A DNA stretch of 64,000 bases from an uncultured Lachnospiraceae bacterium. GTDB taxonomy: Bacteria > Bacillota > Clostridia > Lachnospirales > Lachnospiraceae. A program made the translations under genes and the position numbers. The DNA lies in NCBI GenBank assembly GCA_910588285.1, contig CAJUQB010000011.1, positions 1-64,000 on the forward strand, in the 5' to 3' direction. Positions within the stretch are counted from its first letter, which is position 1, and the number at the start of each line of letters is the position of its first letter. Under the pieces are notes generated by a model. That model was not told the origin of the DNA. It worked only from the letters and a program-made list of their open reading frames with translations, and ran no database searches. Positions 1 to 8,021 of the stretch are shown here, piece after piece.

Positions 1-308
1 TCGATTTCCTCCATAGCAATCGTGTAAGTGCTGTTTCGTTTGGCTGCTTCCTTTCGGTAATAGTTTTTCAGTGAAATGTTCCGGACGATTTTACAGATAT
101 AGGATAGCAGCGGGTCTGGCTTCGCCGGGGGGATTGCATTCCATGCCCCTAAATAAGCATCATTGACGCACTCCTCCGCGTCCTGCCTGCTGTTCACAAT
201 GTTATACGATAGCTTGTGGCAGACCTTACCGTATTTTATATCCAGCTCCCGTATGCCTTGCTCTGAACGCCCAAAAAACAGTTCAATGATTTTTTCATCT
301 TCTATCAT
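1..308 (-). CDS. RNA polymerase sigma-70 family factor, 3' end outside window
   Basis: The first 102 codons of a small ECF-like sigma factor are visible; the rest lies beyond base 1. The start at 308 follows a GGAGGCGG ribosome site. The visible part covers sigma region 2: the stretch DAEECVNDAYLGAWNAIPP is the conserved segment that binds core polymerase and the -10 element, followed by PDPLLSYICKIVRNISLKNY. Such factors direct polymerase to a small regulon. No anti-sigma gene can be seen because the downstream side is cut. Family assignment is firm; the regulon is unknown. Confidence 0.88.
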   Translation of the reverse strand, partial: MIEDEKIIELFFGRSEQGIRELDIKYGKVCHKLSYNIVNSRQDAEECVNDAYLGAWNAIPPAKPDPLLSYICKIVRNISLKNYYRKEAAKRNSTYTIAMEEI

Positions 309-645
309 CACACCGCCTCCTTTCCGGCTTTATCTATATACTACGGTTTTAGCGGCAAATACTACATCAAATCCAAAACTTTTTCAAAAAATTATATCAT
401 ACTTTTGGAGAGGCGTGCAGCAGGCTGCCTGCATGTGCCTTTGCCGCTTTGCTGGCGGCTCTGGTTGGGAGATTGTCCGGCATAGTCGGCAAGAGGCTTC
501 TTCAAATCGGTGCTGTCCAACAAAAAAGACAGCCTGTATTCAGACTGCCTTTTTTCGTTTTGCACTTCTCCATACCGGTGCAGACAGAGGGCGGCTTCGT
601 TGGCTCCCGTCTTGAAAAAATGCAGACGTATAAGCCCAGGAATGC
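309..645. other. Intergenic stretch without a supported gene
   Basis: Between the sigma-factor start and the SDR stop there is no open frame with a ribosome site and a recognisable protein. Overlapping frames on the plus strand here have no family resemblance. The only structure seen is the hairpin at 522-556. Confidence 0.6.
522..556. terminator. Probable bidirectional terminator hairpin
   Basis: An A-tract, an imperfect stem (GACAGCCTG against CAGACTGCC around a TATT loop) and a T-tract form a terminator-like structure readable on both strands. It lies downstream of the minus-strand SDR gene, about 90 bases past its stop. Confidence 0.55.
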
Positions 646-1398
646 TTATGAATGCTTATGAATGCCGCCGTCAACCATGTAAGACTGTCCGGTAAAATAG
701 CTGCCCTCATCGCTGGCCAGAAAGACAATCAAAGGCGCACAGTCTTCCTCCGTTGTGCCCACACGCTTCAGGGAGGTCTTATTCTCCAGTGATTTCAGTG
801 CCTCCGGCTGGGTTTCCCGGAAAAATTCCGTTGTGATGATGGGCAGGAAGACATTGACGGTGATGCCATAGGGGCCCCATTCGTTGGCGGCAGTGCGCGT
901 CACGGCCCGGATGGCTTCTTTGGCCATACCGTAGGCGCCGAATCCCTCATTGCCGTCGTAGCCTGCGGCGGATGCGGTATTGATGATACGTCCGTGCCCG
1001 CTTTCCTTCAAGTAGGGGAAACATTCCTTCATAAAGTTCAGGGTTGCAAGGGCGCCGCTCTGAAATGCCAGAAGAGCATATTCGTCATCCACCTCCAGCA
1101 GCGGGCGGTATGTCATTGCCCCCTGTGCCAGGTTGACCAGGATATCCACTCCGCCAAAGTGGGCGACACACTGTTCCACAACATTGTGGATCTGTGCCGG
1201 ATCCATAACATCGCAGGCCACCGGCAGTACTTCCCCGCCAAATGCCTGTACCTCTTCTGCCAACTCCTGCAGCTTTTCCATGCGGCGGGCGCATGCACAG
1301 ACCTTGGCTCCGTTTTGGGCCAGTACCTTTGCCACGCCACGTCCAACGCCTGAGCTTGCCCCTGTGACAATTGCAACTCTGTTATCTAATTTTCCCAT
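646..1398 (-). CDS. SDR family NAD(P)-dependent oxidoreductase
   Basis: A 250-residue classical short-chain dehydrogenase/reductase, the usual family length. The N-terminal Rossmann motif is TGASSGVGRG (about residues 13-22). The catalytic Ser lies 13 residues before the YGMAK motif (Tyr-x3-Lys), so the active site is complete. The usual NAG strand motif reads NLAQG, a mild deviation. The enzyme should reduce or oxidise a carbonyl/alcohol with NAD(P)H in the cytosol; the substrate cannot be read from sequence. Start at 1398 follows AGAAAGGATG. The last codons are made of a tandem 10-base repeat (AATGCTTATG twice), giving a His-Lys-His-Ser tail. It is monocistronic with its own promoter. Confidence 0.9.
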   Translation of the reverse strand: MGKLDNRVAIVTGASSGVGRGVAKVLAQNGAKVCACARRMEKLQELAEEVQAFGGEVLPVACDVMDPAQIHNVVEQCVAHFGGVDILVNLAQGAMTYRPLLEVDDEYALLAFQSGALATLNFMKECFPYLKESGHGRIINTASAAGYDGNEGFGAYGMAKEAIRAVTRTAANEWGPYGITVNVFLPIITTEFFRETQPEALKSLENKTSLKRVGTTEEDCAPLIVFLASDEGSYFTGQSYMVDGGIHKHS

Positions 1399-1460
1399 AA
1401 ATAATCATCCTTTCTGAAAATAATTTGAAAATATATGCTCTTGTTGAGGAATTTAGAATA

Positions 1461-1489
1461 ATTGTAGCATGATACCTTTTTATTGTCAA
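1461..1489 (-). promoter_or_regulatory. Sigma-A type promoter of the SDR gene
   Basis: On the minus strand TTGACA (1484-1489) and TACAAT (1461-1466) are separated by exactly 17 bases, giving a leader of about 55 bases. Confidence 0.75.
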
Positions 1490-1608
1490 TAAATGGATTG
1501 GGGCAGGTTATGAGGAAAAAGGCACAAAACGAAAAGTATTGATGGTAAGTTGTGATTGAGGGACATAAGAAAGTATGGTAGAATATGACTAAAAGGAGAT
1601 GTGCGCCA

Positions 1609-1959
1609 ATGGGACAGCAAGCTTGTGATAATATGCCGGTAAAACATATTGTGCAGGAATATTCGATGGAAGCAAAAAAAATATTTGGTGATAAATTAAA
1701 ATCAGTCATTCTGTTTGGTTCTTATGCAAGAGGGGATTTTGGGGCAGATAGTGACATTGACCTCATGGTGCTTCTGGATGTCCCCAGGGAACAGCTGCCA
1801 GAGGCCAGGAAGAAAATGAGAGATACGGCCAACGCATTGGATCTGGCATATGATTGTGTGATTTCCTCCGTGTTTCAAACCTATGACATATTTGAAGAGC
1901 ATAAATCTGCCTTGCCTTTTTACCAGAATATTGAAAAGGAAGGTGTTTTTGTTGGATGA
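1609..1959 (+). CDS. MNT-type nucleotidyltransferase domain protein
   Basis: A 116-residue minimal nucleotidyltransferase. The signature GSYARGDFGADSDIDLMV contains the GS-x10-DxD metal-binding motif of the polymerase-beta superfamily. In MNT/HEPN toxin-antitoxin pairs this protein is the antitoxin that AMPylates the HEPN RNase. I chose ATG 1609 rather than the in-frame ATG at 1585 because GGAG at 1595-1598 sits 10 bases before it. The partner HEPN gene is not intact: only a stub overlaps the end of this gene (see 1952-2011). Function is therefore uncertain; it may be an orphan antitoxin or a degenerating system. Confidence 0.85.
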   Translation: MGQQACDNMPVKHIVQEYSMEAKKIFGDKLKSVILFGSYARGDFGADSDIDLMVLLDVPREQLPEARKKMRDTANALDLAYDCVISSVFQTYDIFEEHKSALPFYQNIEKEGVFVG

Positions 1960-2011
1960 TAACTCTGAAAATAAGTCCGGGGCATAAATCCAGGCTTTTC
2001 GAATAGAATAA
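1952..2011 (+). pseudogene. Possible vestige of the HEPN partner gene
   Basis: A reading frame beginning at TTG 1952 overlaps the MNT stop, encodes LDDNSENKSGA and then hits a stop at 1985-1987. The same frame continues as IQAFRIE before a second stop. MNT genes are normally followed by an overlapping HEPN gene whose N-terminus contains a motif like (L/F)RIE. The resemblance is short, so this is an inference from position and a few residues. Confidence 0.35.
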
Positions 2012-2029
2012 AGTAAAAGGAGCGATAAC

Positions 2030-3019
2030 ATGAGCGTTTCCATACTTTGTTCTGTTCTGGGAGGCCTGGCCTTCTTTTTATATGGGATGTGGATGATGCG
2101 GGCCAACCTGGAGGCAGCGGCCGGGGAGCGCCTGGCCCGGATCCTGGAAGAGATGACATCCTCTCCCCTCCGGGGGCTATTTGCAGGCATTGTTGTCACC
2201 ATGCTGCTGCAGTCCTCCTCGGCGGTGATGGTGATTCTTATCGGCCTTGTGTCAGCAGGGCTTTTGTCCCTGGGGCAGGCCATCTGGCTGATCCTGGGGG
2301 CGAATATCGGAACTACGGTAACCGGGCAGCTTTTGGCCTTTGACATTGGCCCCCTGGCCTGCCTGCTGGCTTTTGTGGGGATTGTGCTGATGCTGGCAGG
2401 GCGGGAAGGCTGGAAAACAGCCGGAGGGATCCTGGGAGGCATAGGCCTGCTGTTTCTGGGCATGGAGCAGATGGGCGCCGCCCTGGCGCCTTTGGGCCAG
2501 CAGGAGCAGATGCAGGATTTTTTGGCAAAATGCAGCCATCCGGCAGCGGGAATCCTTGCAGGAACATCCATTACGGCAGTGATTCAGTCCTCCTCCGGGG
2601 CAATCGGGATCTTGCAGACTCTGGCCAGGGAGGAGCTGGTCACCCTGGATCAGTGTATTTACCAGGTATTCGGCCAGAATATCGGAACCTGTGCCACTGC
2701 ATTTCTGGCCCTTTTGGGAACCCGGCGGGGAGAAGGGAGGCCAGGGGAAGGGAGACCAAGGAAGGGGAGGGCAGCCCGGAAGGTGGCTCTGCTGCATCTT
2801 CTTGTGAATGTAATAGGAACCGTATTTTTCACTGCATTCTGCCAGCTGCTGCCGGTGGTGGAGTGGCTGGAGGCCCTGACCCCTGGGGACGTGCCCCGGC
2901 AGATTGCCAACGTACATACCTTTTTCAATGTGGGAACCATGGTAGTGGTAGCTCCCTTTGGAGCGCGTCTGGCCAGGTGGATGGAGGCAGCAGGGGTGCC
3001 CGGAAAAGGCAAAAATTAA
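2030..3019 (+). CDS. Na/Pi cotransporter family protein (NptA-like, membrane core only)
   Basis: A 329-residue polytopic membrane protein. It carries the two inverted-repeat signatures of sodium:phosphate symporters, QSSSAVMVILIG (about residue 63) and QSSSGAIGIL (about residue 186), plus GANIGTTVTGQ and GQNIGTCAT. Full-length bacterial homologues usually have a cytosolic PhoU-like domain and reach about 550 residues; that part is absent here, with a clean stop after a short Arg/Lys-rich loop and the last membrane segments. It probably moves inorganic phosphate with Na+. Start follows AAAAGGAG. The next gene, uppP, begins 42 bases downstream and releases phosphate, so joint transcription is plausible. 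Confidence 0.9.
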   Translation: MSVSILCSVLGGLAFFLYGMWMMRANLEAAAGERLARILEEMTSSPLRGLFAGIVVTMLLQSSSAVMVILIGLVSAGLLSLGQAIWLILGANIGTTVTGQLLAFDIGPLACLLAFVGIVLMLAGREGWKTAGGILGGIGLLFLGMEQMGAALAPLGQQEQMQDFLAKCSHPAAGILAGTSITAVIQSSSGAIGILQTLAREELVTLDQCIYQVFGQNIGTCATAFLALLGTRRGEGRPGEGRPRKGRAARKVALLHLLVNVIGTVFFTAFCQLLPVVEWLEALTPGDVPRQIANVHTFFNVGTMVVVAPFGARLARWMEAAGVPGKGKN

Positions 3020-3061
3020 TTTCATGAGCTGTTAAGCAGCTTATATCATGGAGGTGAGGCT

Positions 3062-3892
3062 ATGCCGGAATGGCTGAAGGCAATCATTTTTGGAGTGGTG
3101 GAAGGGATTACGGAATGGCTGCCCATCAGCAGCACAGGCCATATGATCCTGCTGGATGAATTTTTGAAGCTGGATGTATCCATGCAGTTCTGGGAAATGT
3201 TTTTGGTGGTAATTCAGCTGGGAGCAGTGCTGGCAGTGGTACTACTGTATTTCGGCCGTCTGAACCCCTTCCTTTGGCAGCAGGGAAGGCTGGGGCTTCG
3301 GAAGGACACTGTCACCCTCTGGAAAAAGATTGTGATATCCTGCATTCCGGCCGGCCTGGTGGGCGTGTTTTTGGATGAAACGATTGAGGATATGTTCTAC
3401 CATTGGCAGACTGTTGCAGTGATGCTGATTCTGGTGGGGCTTTGGTTTCTTTGGGTGGAGAGGAAGAGGGCAGGAAACGTGGGCCCGGGGGCACCAAAGA
3501 AGGTGGACCGTCTGGAGGGACTGACCTACAGGGCAGCCTTTGTGATTGGCCTGTTTCAGCTTCTGGCGGCAGTATTTCCGGGAACCTCCCGGTCCGGCGC
3601 CACAATCCTTGGGGCATTGCTGCTGGGGATCTCCCGGACCGTGGCGGCGGAGTATACCTTTTTTCTGGCAGTTCCCGTGATGCTGGGGGCCAGCGCCTTA
3701 AAGCTTGTAAAATTCGGCTTCCACTATTCTTCCCAGGAGCTTTCAATCCTGATCCTTGGAATGGGCGCTGCCTTTGCAGTGTCAGTGCTGGCCATCCGCT
3801 TTCTGATGGGGTATATCAAGAAGCATGATTTTAAGGTGTTTGGGTGGTATCGGATTGTGCTTGGGGCTGCGGTGTTGGTTTATTTCCTATGA
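3062..3892 (+). CDS. uppP: Undecaprenyl-diphosphatase
   Basis: A 276-residue integral membrane enzyme of the BacA/UppP family. It dephosphorylates undecaprenyl pyrophosphate to the monophosphate carrier used for peptidoglycan and wall polymer export, and confers bacitracin tolerance. Signature motifs are intact: EGITEWLPISSTGHM near the N-terminus (catalytic Glu and Ser) and PGTSRSGAT (catalytic Arg) near residue 177. Start follows GGAGGTG. Its last four bases overlap the stop of the convergent GPH symporter remnant. Confidence 0.96.
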   Translation: MPEWLKAIIFGVVEGITEWLPISSTGHMILLDEFLKLDVSMQFWEMFLVVIQLGAVLAVVLLYFGRLNPFLWQQGRLGLRKDTVTLWKKIVISCIPAGLVGVFLDETIEDMFYHWQTVAVMLILVGLWFLWVERKRAGNVGPGAPKKVDRLEGLTYRAAFVIGLFQLLAAVFPGTSRSGATILGALLLGISRTVAAEYTFFLAVPVMLGASALKLVKFGFHYSSQELSILILGMGAAFAVSVLAIRFLMGYIKKHDFKVFGWYRIVLGAAVLVYFL

Positions 3893-4447
3893 ATCCCGCT
3901 TCTGCCTTAGCTCTGCCTCCATTTGTTTCAGGGTTTTGGTGTCCAGCTCATACCGCCAATACACACCAAGGCTGACAAGGGCCAGAAGCAGCGGGATTAC
4001 GGCAATGAGAATCCGGATGCCCATAAGGGTACGGGCGGTCTGGGGCTGGTTGGCCTCATAGCCGATGGCAGTCAGGCCGTAGCCAATGATACCGCCGCCC
4101 ACGGCCTGGCCGAATTTGATGGCAAAGGAATTCATGGAAAAGATCACGCCCTCCGAACGTTTCCCCAGCGTCCATTCGGAATAATCTACGGTATCTGCCA
4201 TCTGGGCGGTAGAGGTTACTAAGATAATCCCGATTCCGGCAAACATGATGACCATCCCCAGAAACATCAGGGGGTCATTTACGGCATCCCAGATGCGGGC
4301 AACCAGGAACAGCGTGCCCATGGCGATTCCGGACAGGCCGAATACATCCGTCAGGTAAATGGTCAGGAAGGACCCCATAAAGGCAGAGTACAGATCCTTT
4401 CCCATGGCTCCTATGGCATAAAAGAATTTTGAATTTTTCTTGTTCAT
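3887..4447 (-). pseudogene. GPH-family sugar:cation symporter with large internal deletion
   Basis: Glycoside-pentoside-hexuronide symporters (MelB/UidB type) have about 450 residues and 12 membrane segments. Here only 186 remain. The N-terminus is normal (FFYAIGAMGKDLYSAF, then VARIWDAVNDPLM), but at about residue 62 the sequence jumps directly to the end region (GIILVTSTAQMADTVDYSEW and the last segments). About 270 residues are gone although the frame is kept. The junction lies near base 4266. Start 4447 is preferred over ATG 4453 for spacing from AAGGAG. It follows the broken rhamnosidase on the same strand, so it was probably the rhamnoside importer and is unlikely to transport now. Confidence 0.85.
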
Positions 4448-4483
4448 GATCATGCTCCTTTTCTCAATAGTTCTCCATATATC

Positions 4484-6808
4484 TTAAGCTTCCGATATGG
4501 TACAGGTAAAATCATAGGTTCCGCTGCCAACCGTAAAACGCTGGCCATCCGGTAGTTCTATGATGGCCTGAACATTGCAGGGGATTGCTGCATGGAGGAA
4601 AAAGGTACGGCCTTCCCGCCGCCAGTCGCTGACAATCCTGCCGTAGGGGCTTACAAAAGTCCTTCTGGCAGCTGTCAGGGGAATATCAGGCGTAATTGCA
4701 ATCCGGATTTGGGAAAATCCCGGGGCAAGGGGCTGAATCCCGCCGATTTTGCGGAAGATCCAGTCGTCTACGCAGCCGAAGGAATAATGGTTCAGGCTCA
4801 TGGAAAAAGGATTTCCCTGGGAATCAAAGGCGTGCCAGCTTTCCCAGATGCTGGTGGCGCCGTGCTCCACGGCAAACAGCCAGGAAGGGGCTTTTGTCTG
4901 GAACAGAAGCTGCCAGGCCTTGTCCTGCCGGCCGATTTTGCACAGGGTATCCAGAAGGAAGGGGGTTGCCAGAAATCCCGTGTCCAGGCAGCCTCCGTTT
5001 TGGTCAATCATCTGAACCAGTGTTTGGGCGAATTGCTCCTGCCATTTCTTTGGTACCAGATCAAAATACAGAGGCAGTACGTAGGCTCCCATAAGCCGGA
5101 TGGGCATTTGTCCGTCAGGCGTCAGGATGCCTTTGCAAAATGCCTCCTTCATATGCCCGGCTATTGTTTGGTAGTAGGTGCAGTCCTCCTCTTGCCCCAG
5201 GATGCCGGCAATTTTGGCCATGGTTTTTACGGAATAATATCCGAAAATGGGGGCCGTATAGCAGCGGGAGGCAAACAGGGATTTCCAGGTTTCTCTGCCA
5301 TAGCCTTTTTCCGAAAGGCTGGGGATCAGCCATTCTCCGAAATGGAATCCCGTATTCCAGAGATACTGGTCTACCTCCTTGGGCAGACCCAGCTTTCGGT
5401 TCCTGCGATGTCTGGCATTGTGGATAATGTAGCCGCACCAGCGTTTCATGGAGGTATATTGCTGTTCCAGCACAGTGCGGTTGCCGGTGAGCTCATACAT
5501 GGCCCAGGGCACAAGAACTGCCACATCTCCCCAGCCGGCGGAGGCAGGGATCCCACGGTTGCCGGACAGAAGCCCCAGAATCCGCGCCAGGGGCGGATAG
5601 ATTCCGGTGTAGGGCACCACCACGGGAACGGCCCCGTTTTTGTCCTGATCTAAGGCAAGGTTTTCCAGCCATCGTTCCAAAAACAGGTTGGTATCTTCAT
5701 TCTGCAGGGAGGAGGCGGCGTAGATCATAATATCCCCGGTCCAGCCGGCCTTTTCCCGCTGCGGGCAGTCCGTGGGGATGGATACCATGTTGGACCGCTG
5801 GGACCACCGGGTATTTTCGTACAGACGGTTTAGGCGGGGGTCTGCGCACCAGAAGGTGCCTGTCTCCTTCATGGCGGTGGAGAGGACCACAGCAGTAAAA
5901 GCCTTGGGATCGATCTCGGGCAGGGTCTGTGATTCGCCGGTTTGGGGCGGTATGAGCTGCACCCGAACATAGCGGAAGCCGTGGTAGGTAAAATAAGGCT
6001 CGTAGGTTTGCCTGGTGCCGTCCGAAATATAGACATCCCGCTGGTCGCAGTGCTTTCCCATTCCCCGTTCAAAGCTGTTGAAGTAATTCCCCTCCCGGTC
6101 CGTAGCCTCAAAATGATCCAGGATGACCTTCGTTCCCCAAGGAAGCTCCAAGTCCATCCGTACCCGGCCTGCCATGATCTGGCCGAAATCCAAAATGGTC
6201 TCCCCCCTGGGAGAGAGGTATTTTTTCTGTACCGGAAGGGTCAGAATGGGGAGGATGGGTTCTCCCACCTGGGCTCTGAGAGCTTCATAGCCATAATCTT
6301 TTTGCTTCACCGGCTTTTTTGACACAGGCTTCTTCCTGGCGTCATACAGTTCCCCGGCAAAAAGGTCAGAGGAGCGGACAGGCCCCTGGGACGCCTGTAC
6401 CTGTTTGTCGGAGCAGATGGTTTCTGCTGCTCCGCTTTTATATTCCAGGCGGAGCTGAAACAGGACAGCGTGAACCGGCCTCCGGCCCGGCAGGCTGGGT
6501 CTTGGGACCGCAGTACCAGCCATCGCCCACATACAGTTCCAAGGTGTTTTCCCCCTCTTTCAGGAGCCCGGTTACATCGTAGGTCTGATAGCAGAGATAT
6601 TTTTCGTACACGGTAAATTCCGGCGCAAGCTCCCGAAGATCCGGCCGCTGTTCCACAGGAAGGCGCCCCTTTGGGTGTAGACCTTCAGCTGATACGCAGT
6701 CTGCATCACATTTTGCCGGCTGCTGGTTATTTTCCAGGAAAAATATGGGGTGCAGTCAATGCCTATGGGATTTTCCCGGCGCATGGTCCTAAGCTCTCTT
6801 AATTCCAT
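4484..6808 (-). pseudogene. GH78 alpha-L-rhamnosidase, frameshifted and partly deleted
   Basis: The protein is split over three frames. Frame one (from 6808) gives the usual N-terminus ENPIGIDCTPYFSWKI up to LWNSGR. The reading then moves near base 6645 to a second frame (APEFTVYEKYLCYQTYDVTG to VGDGWYCG), and near base 6495 to a third frame that runs to the stop. About 100 residues expected between the first two pieces are missing. The catalytic half is undamaged: DCPQREKAGWTGD contains the general acid region and GATSIWESW the base region, and the C-terminal NHYSFGCVDDW is typical. The enzyme would release terminal L-rhamnose from plant glycosides. Start at 6808 follows AGGAGG. As it stands no full protein can be made. 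Confidence 0.88.
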
Positions 6809-6856
6809 AATGAACCTCCTTTTTCGGATCTTGCTGTTAGAAAGAAATCATATTGC

Positions 6857-6884
6857 TTGCCTTTATATGAGATTTTAGTATAAT
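6857..6884 (+). promoter_or_regulatory. Candidate promoter of the AraC gene at 6956
   Basis: TTGCCT (6857-6862) and TATAAT (6879-6884) are 16 bases apart and point towards the AraC gene, leaving a leader of about 65 bases. Confidence 0.5.
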
Positions 6885-6955
6885 TAAATCAGGGAAAACA
6901 GAAATGAAATTGCGGAAATATTGCACAATATTGCGGCGCACGAGGAGGTATCTTG

Positions 6956-7948
6956 ATGTTTGACAATCTTCATTTTTATACCCGGCAGGTCAGCATTCCC
7001 TGTACGGAGCAGAACTATCAGGATGTGGTTCCCTTCTATTCGGACAAGGGGCTTTTGACGGATCACAGGAATGCCTCCCCTTCTTTGATGCAGGGCTCCT
7101 TTTATATTGACGGGACCATCCACGTGTGCCCGCCCCATCCCACCAGCAGCTACGCCAGGGAGCATTTGTTCTGTATGCAGGCCTTCAGTATCCTGGAGGT
7201 GGGAAGCCGGTATTTTACCAGGCGGGCAGGACTGGACTCCTATCTGCTGCTCTTTACCTACGAGGGGGCGGGTTTTCTGGAATATGAGGGGAAGAGCTAC
7301 GAGTTAAGGGCAGGAGACGGCTTCTGGATTAACTGCAGGAAGCCCCATTATTACGGAACCAGGGAGGGAACCTGGAAGCATGGGGATCTCCATCTGGAGG
7401 GAGCATTTATTGACCGGATATTCCAAGAATTCGTCCTGGGAGGCACGGTGGTCTTCTCCTTTCCAGAGGCAGGGAGCTTCCAGGATCGGCTGGAGCAGCT
7501 GCTTAAGCTGTATGACGGGCTGGCGCCCCACAGGGAGCTTCAGATTTCCAATGCCATTGAGAATCTTCTGATGATGCTGCTGCTGGAATCTCCCCAGTAT
7601 CGGCAGGATCTGTGCAGCCTGCCGGAAAATATCCGCTATCTGGTGAAATATATGGAGCACAATTATACGCATCCCCTGACCCTGGACTTCCTCTCGGATT
7701 TTGCAGGCATCAGCAAATACCATCTGACCCGGATCTTCCACATATACGTGGGATACACTCCGGGGGAATACCTGATCCAGCTGCGGATGGAGCAGGCCAG
7801 GCATCTGCTTCGGTCCACCAGCCTGCCCATCAGCGGGATTGGGCCGTTGGTGGGGATTGAGAATGAAAATTATTTTTGCCGTCTGTTCAAGGCAAAGGTG
7901 GGGGTTTCTCCGGGAAAGTATCGGAATAACAGTAAGAATTATAAATAA
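6956..7948 (+). CDS. AraC family regulator (of the decayed rhamnoside locus)
   Basis: A 330-residue two-domain regulator. The N-terminal half has a cupin-like sugar sensor (YEGAGFLEYEGKSYELRAG, HYYGTREG). The last 100 residues hold two helix-turn-helix motifs, FLSDFAGISKYHLTRIF and GPLVGIENENYFCRLFKAKV, ending with SPGKYR, the standard AraC/XylS layout. ATG 6956 is preferred over TTG 6953, with GAGGAGGT seven bases upstream. It is divergent from the broken GH78/GPH genes, and its natural target is presumably that operon. The gene shows no damage, so it may have outlived its operon or control other sites. Confidence 0.9.
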   Translation: MFDNLHFYTRQVSIPCTEQNYQDVVPFYSDKGLLTDHRNASPSLMQGSFYIDGTIHVCPPHPTSSYAREHLFCMQAFSILEVGSRYFTRRAGLDSYLLLFTYEGAGFLEYEGKSYELRAGDGFWINCRKPHYYGTREGTWKHGDLHLEGAFIDRIFQEFVLGGTVVFSFPEAGSFQDRLEQLLKLYDGLAPHRELQISNAIENLLMMLLLESPQYRQDLCSLPENIRYLVKYMEHNYTHPLTLDFLSDFAGISKYHLTRIFHIYVGYTPGEYLIQLRMEQARHLLRSTSLPISGIGPLVGIENENYFCRLFKAKVGVSPGKYRNNSKNYK

Positions 7949-7951
7949 TAC

Positions 7952-7979
7952 TTGACCCGCTGCCATGATATGGTATTAA
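7952..7979 (+). promoter_or_regulatory. Candidate promoter for the spermidine-synthase-like gene
   Basis: TTGACC (7952-7957), a 16-base spacer, and TATTAA (7974-7979), 42 bases before the start at 8022. Confidence 0.5.
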
Positions 7980-8021
7980 ATAGAAGAAGGACATTTTCAG
8001 GACTGCTATGGGAGGAACATC

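Noticed and set aside
163..615. 150-residue plus-strand frame at the window start
   Set aside because: It overlaps the sigma-factor gene in antisense and an intergenic hairpin; no protein family seen.
1..645. Edge of a conjugative element, suggested by the small sigma factor
   Set aside because: Only a partial sigma gene is visible; no integrase, relaxase or attachment site is seen in the window.
4592..5653. 353-residue plus-strand frame in the rhamnosidase region
   Set aside because: The minus-strand GH78 motifs explain the sequence; the plus frame has no family signature.
6438..6656. Separate small gene on the minus strand
   Set aside because: Its residues fit the missing N-terminal part of GH78, so it is a frameshifted piece of that pseudogene.
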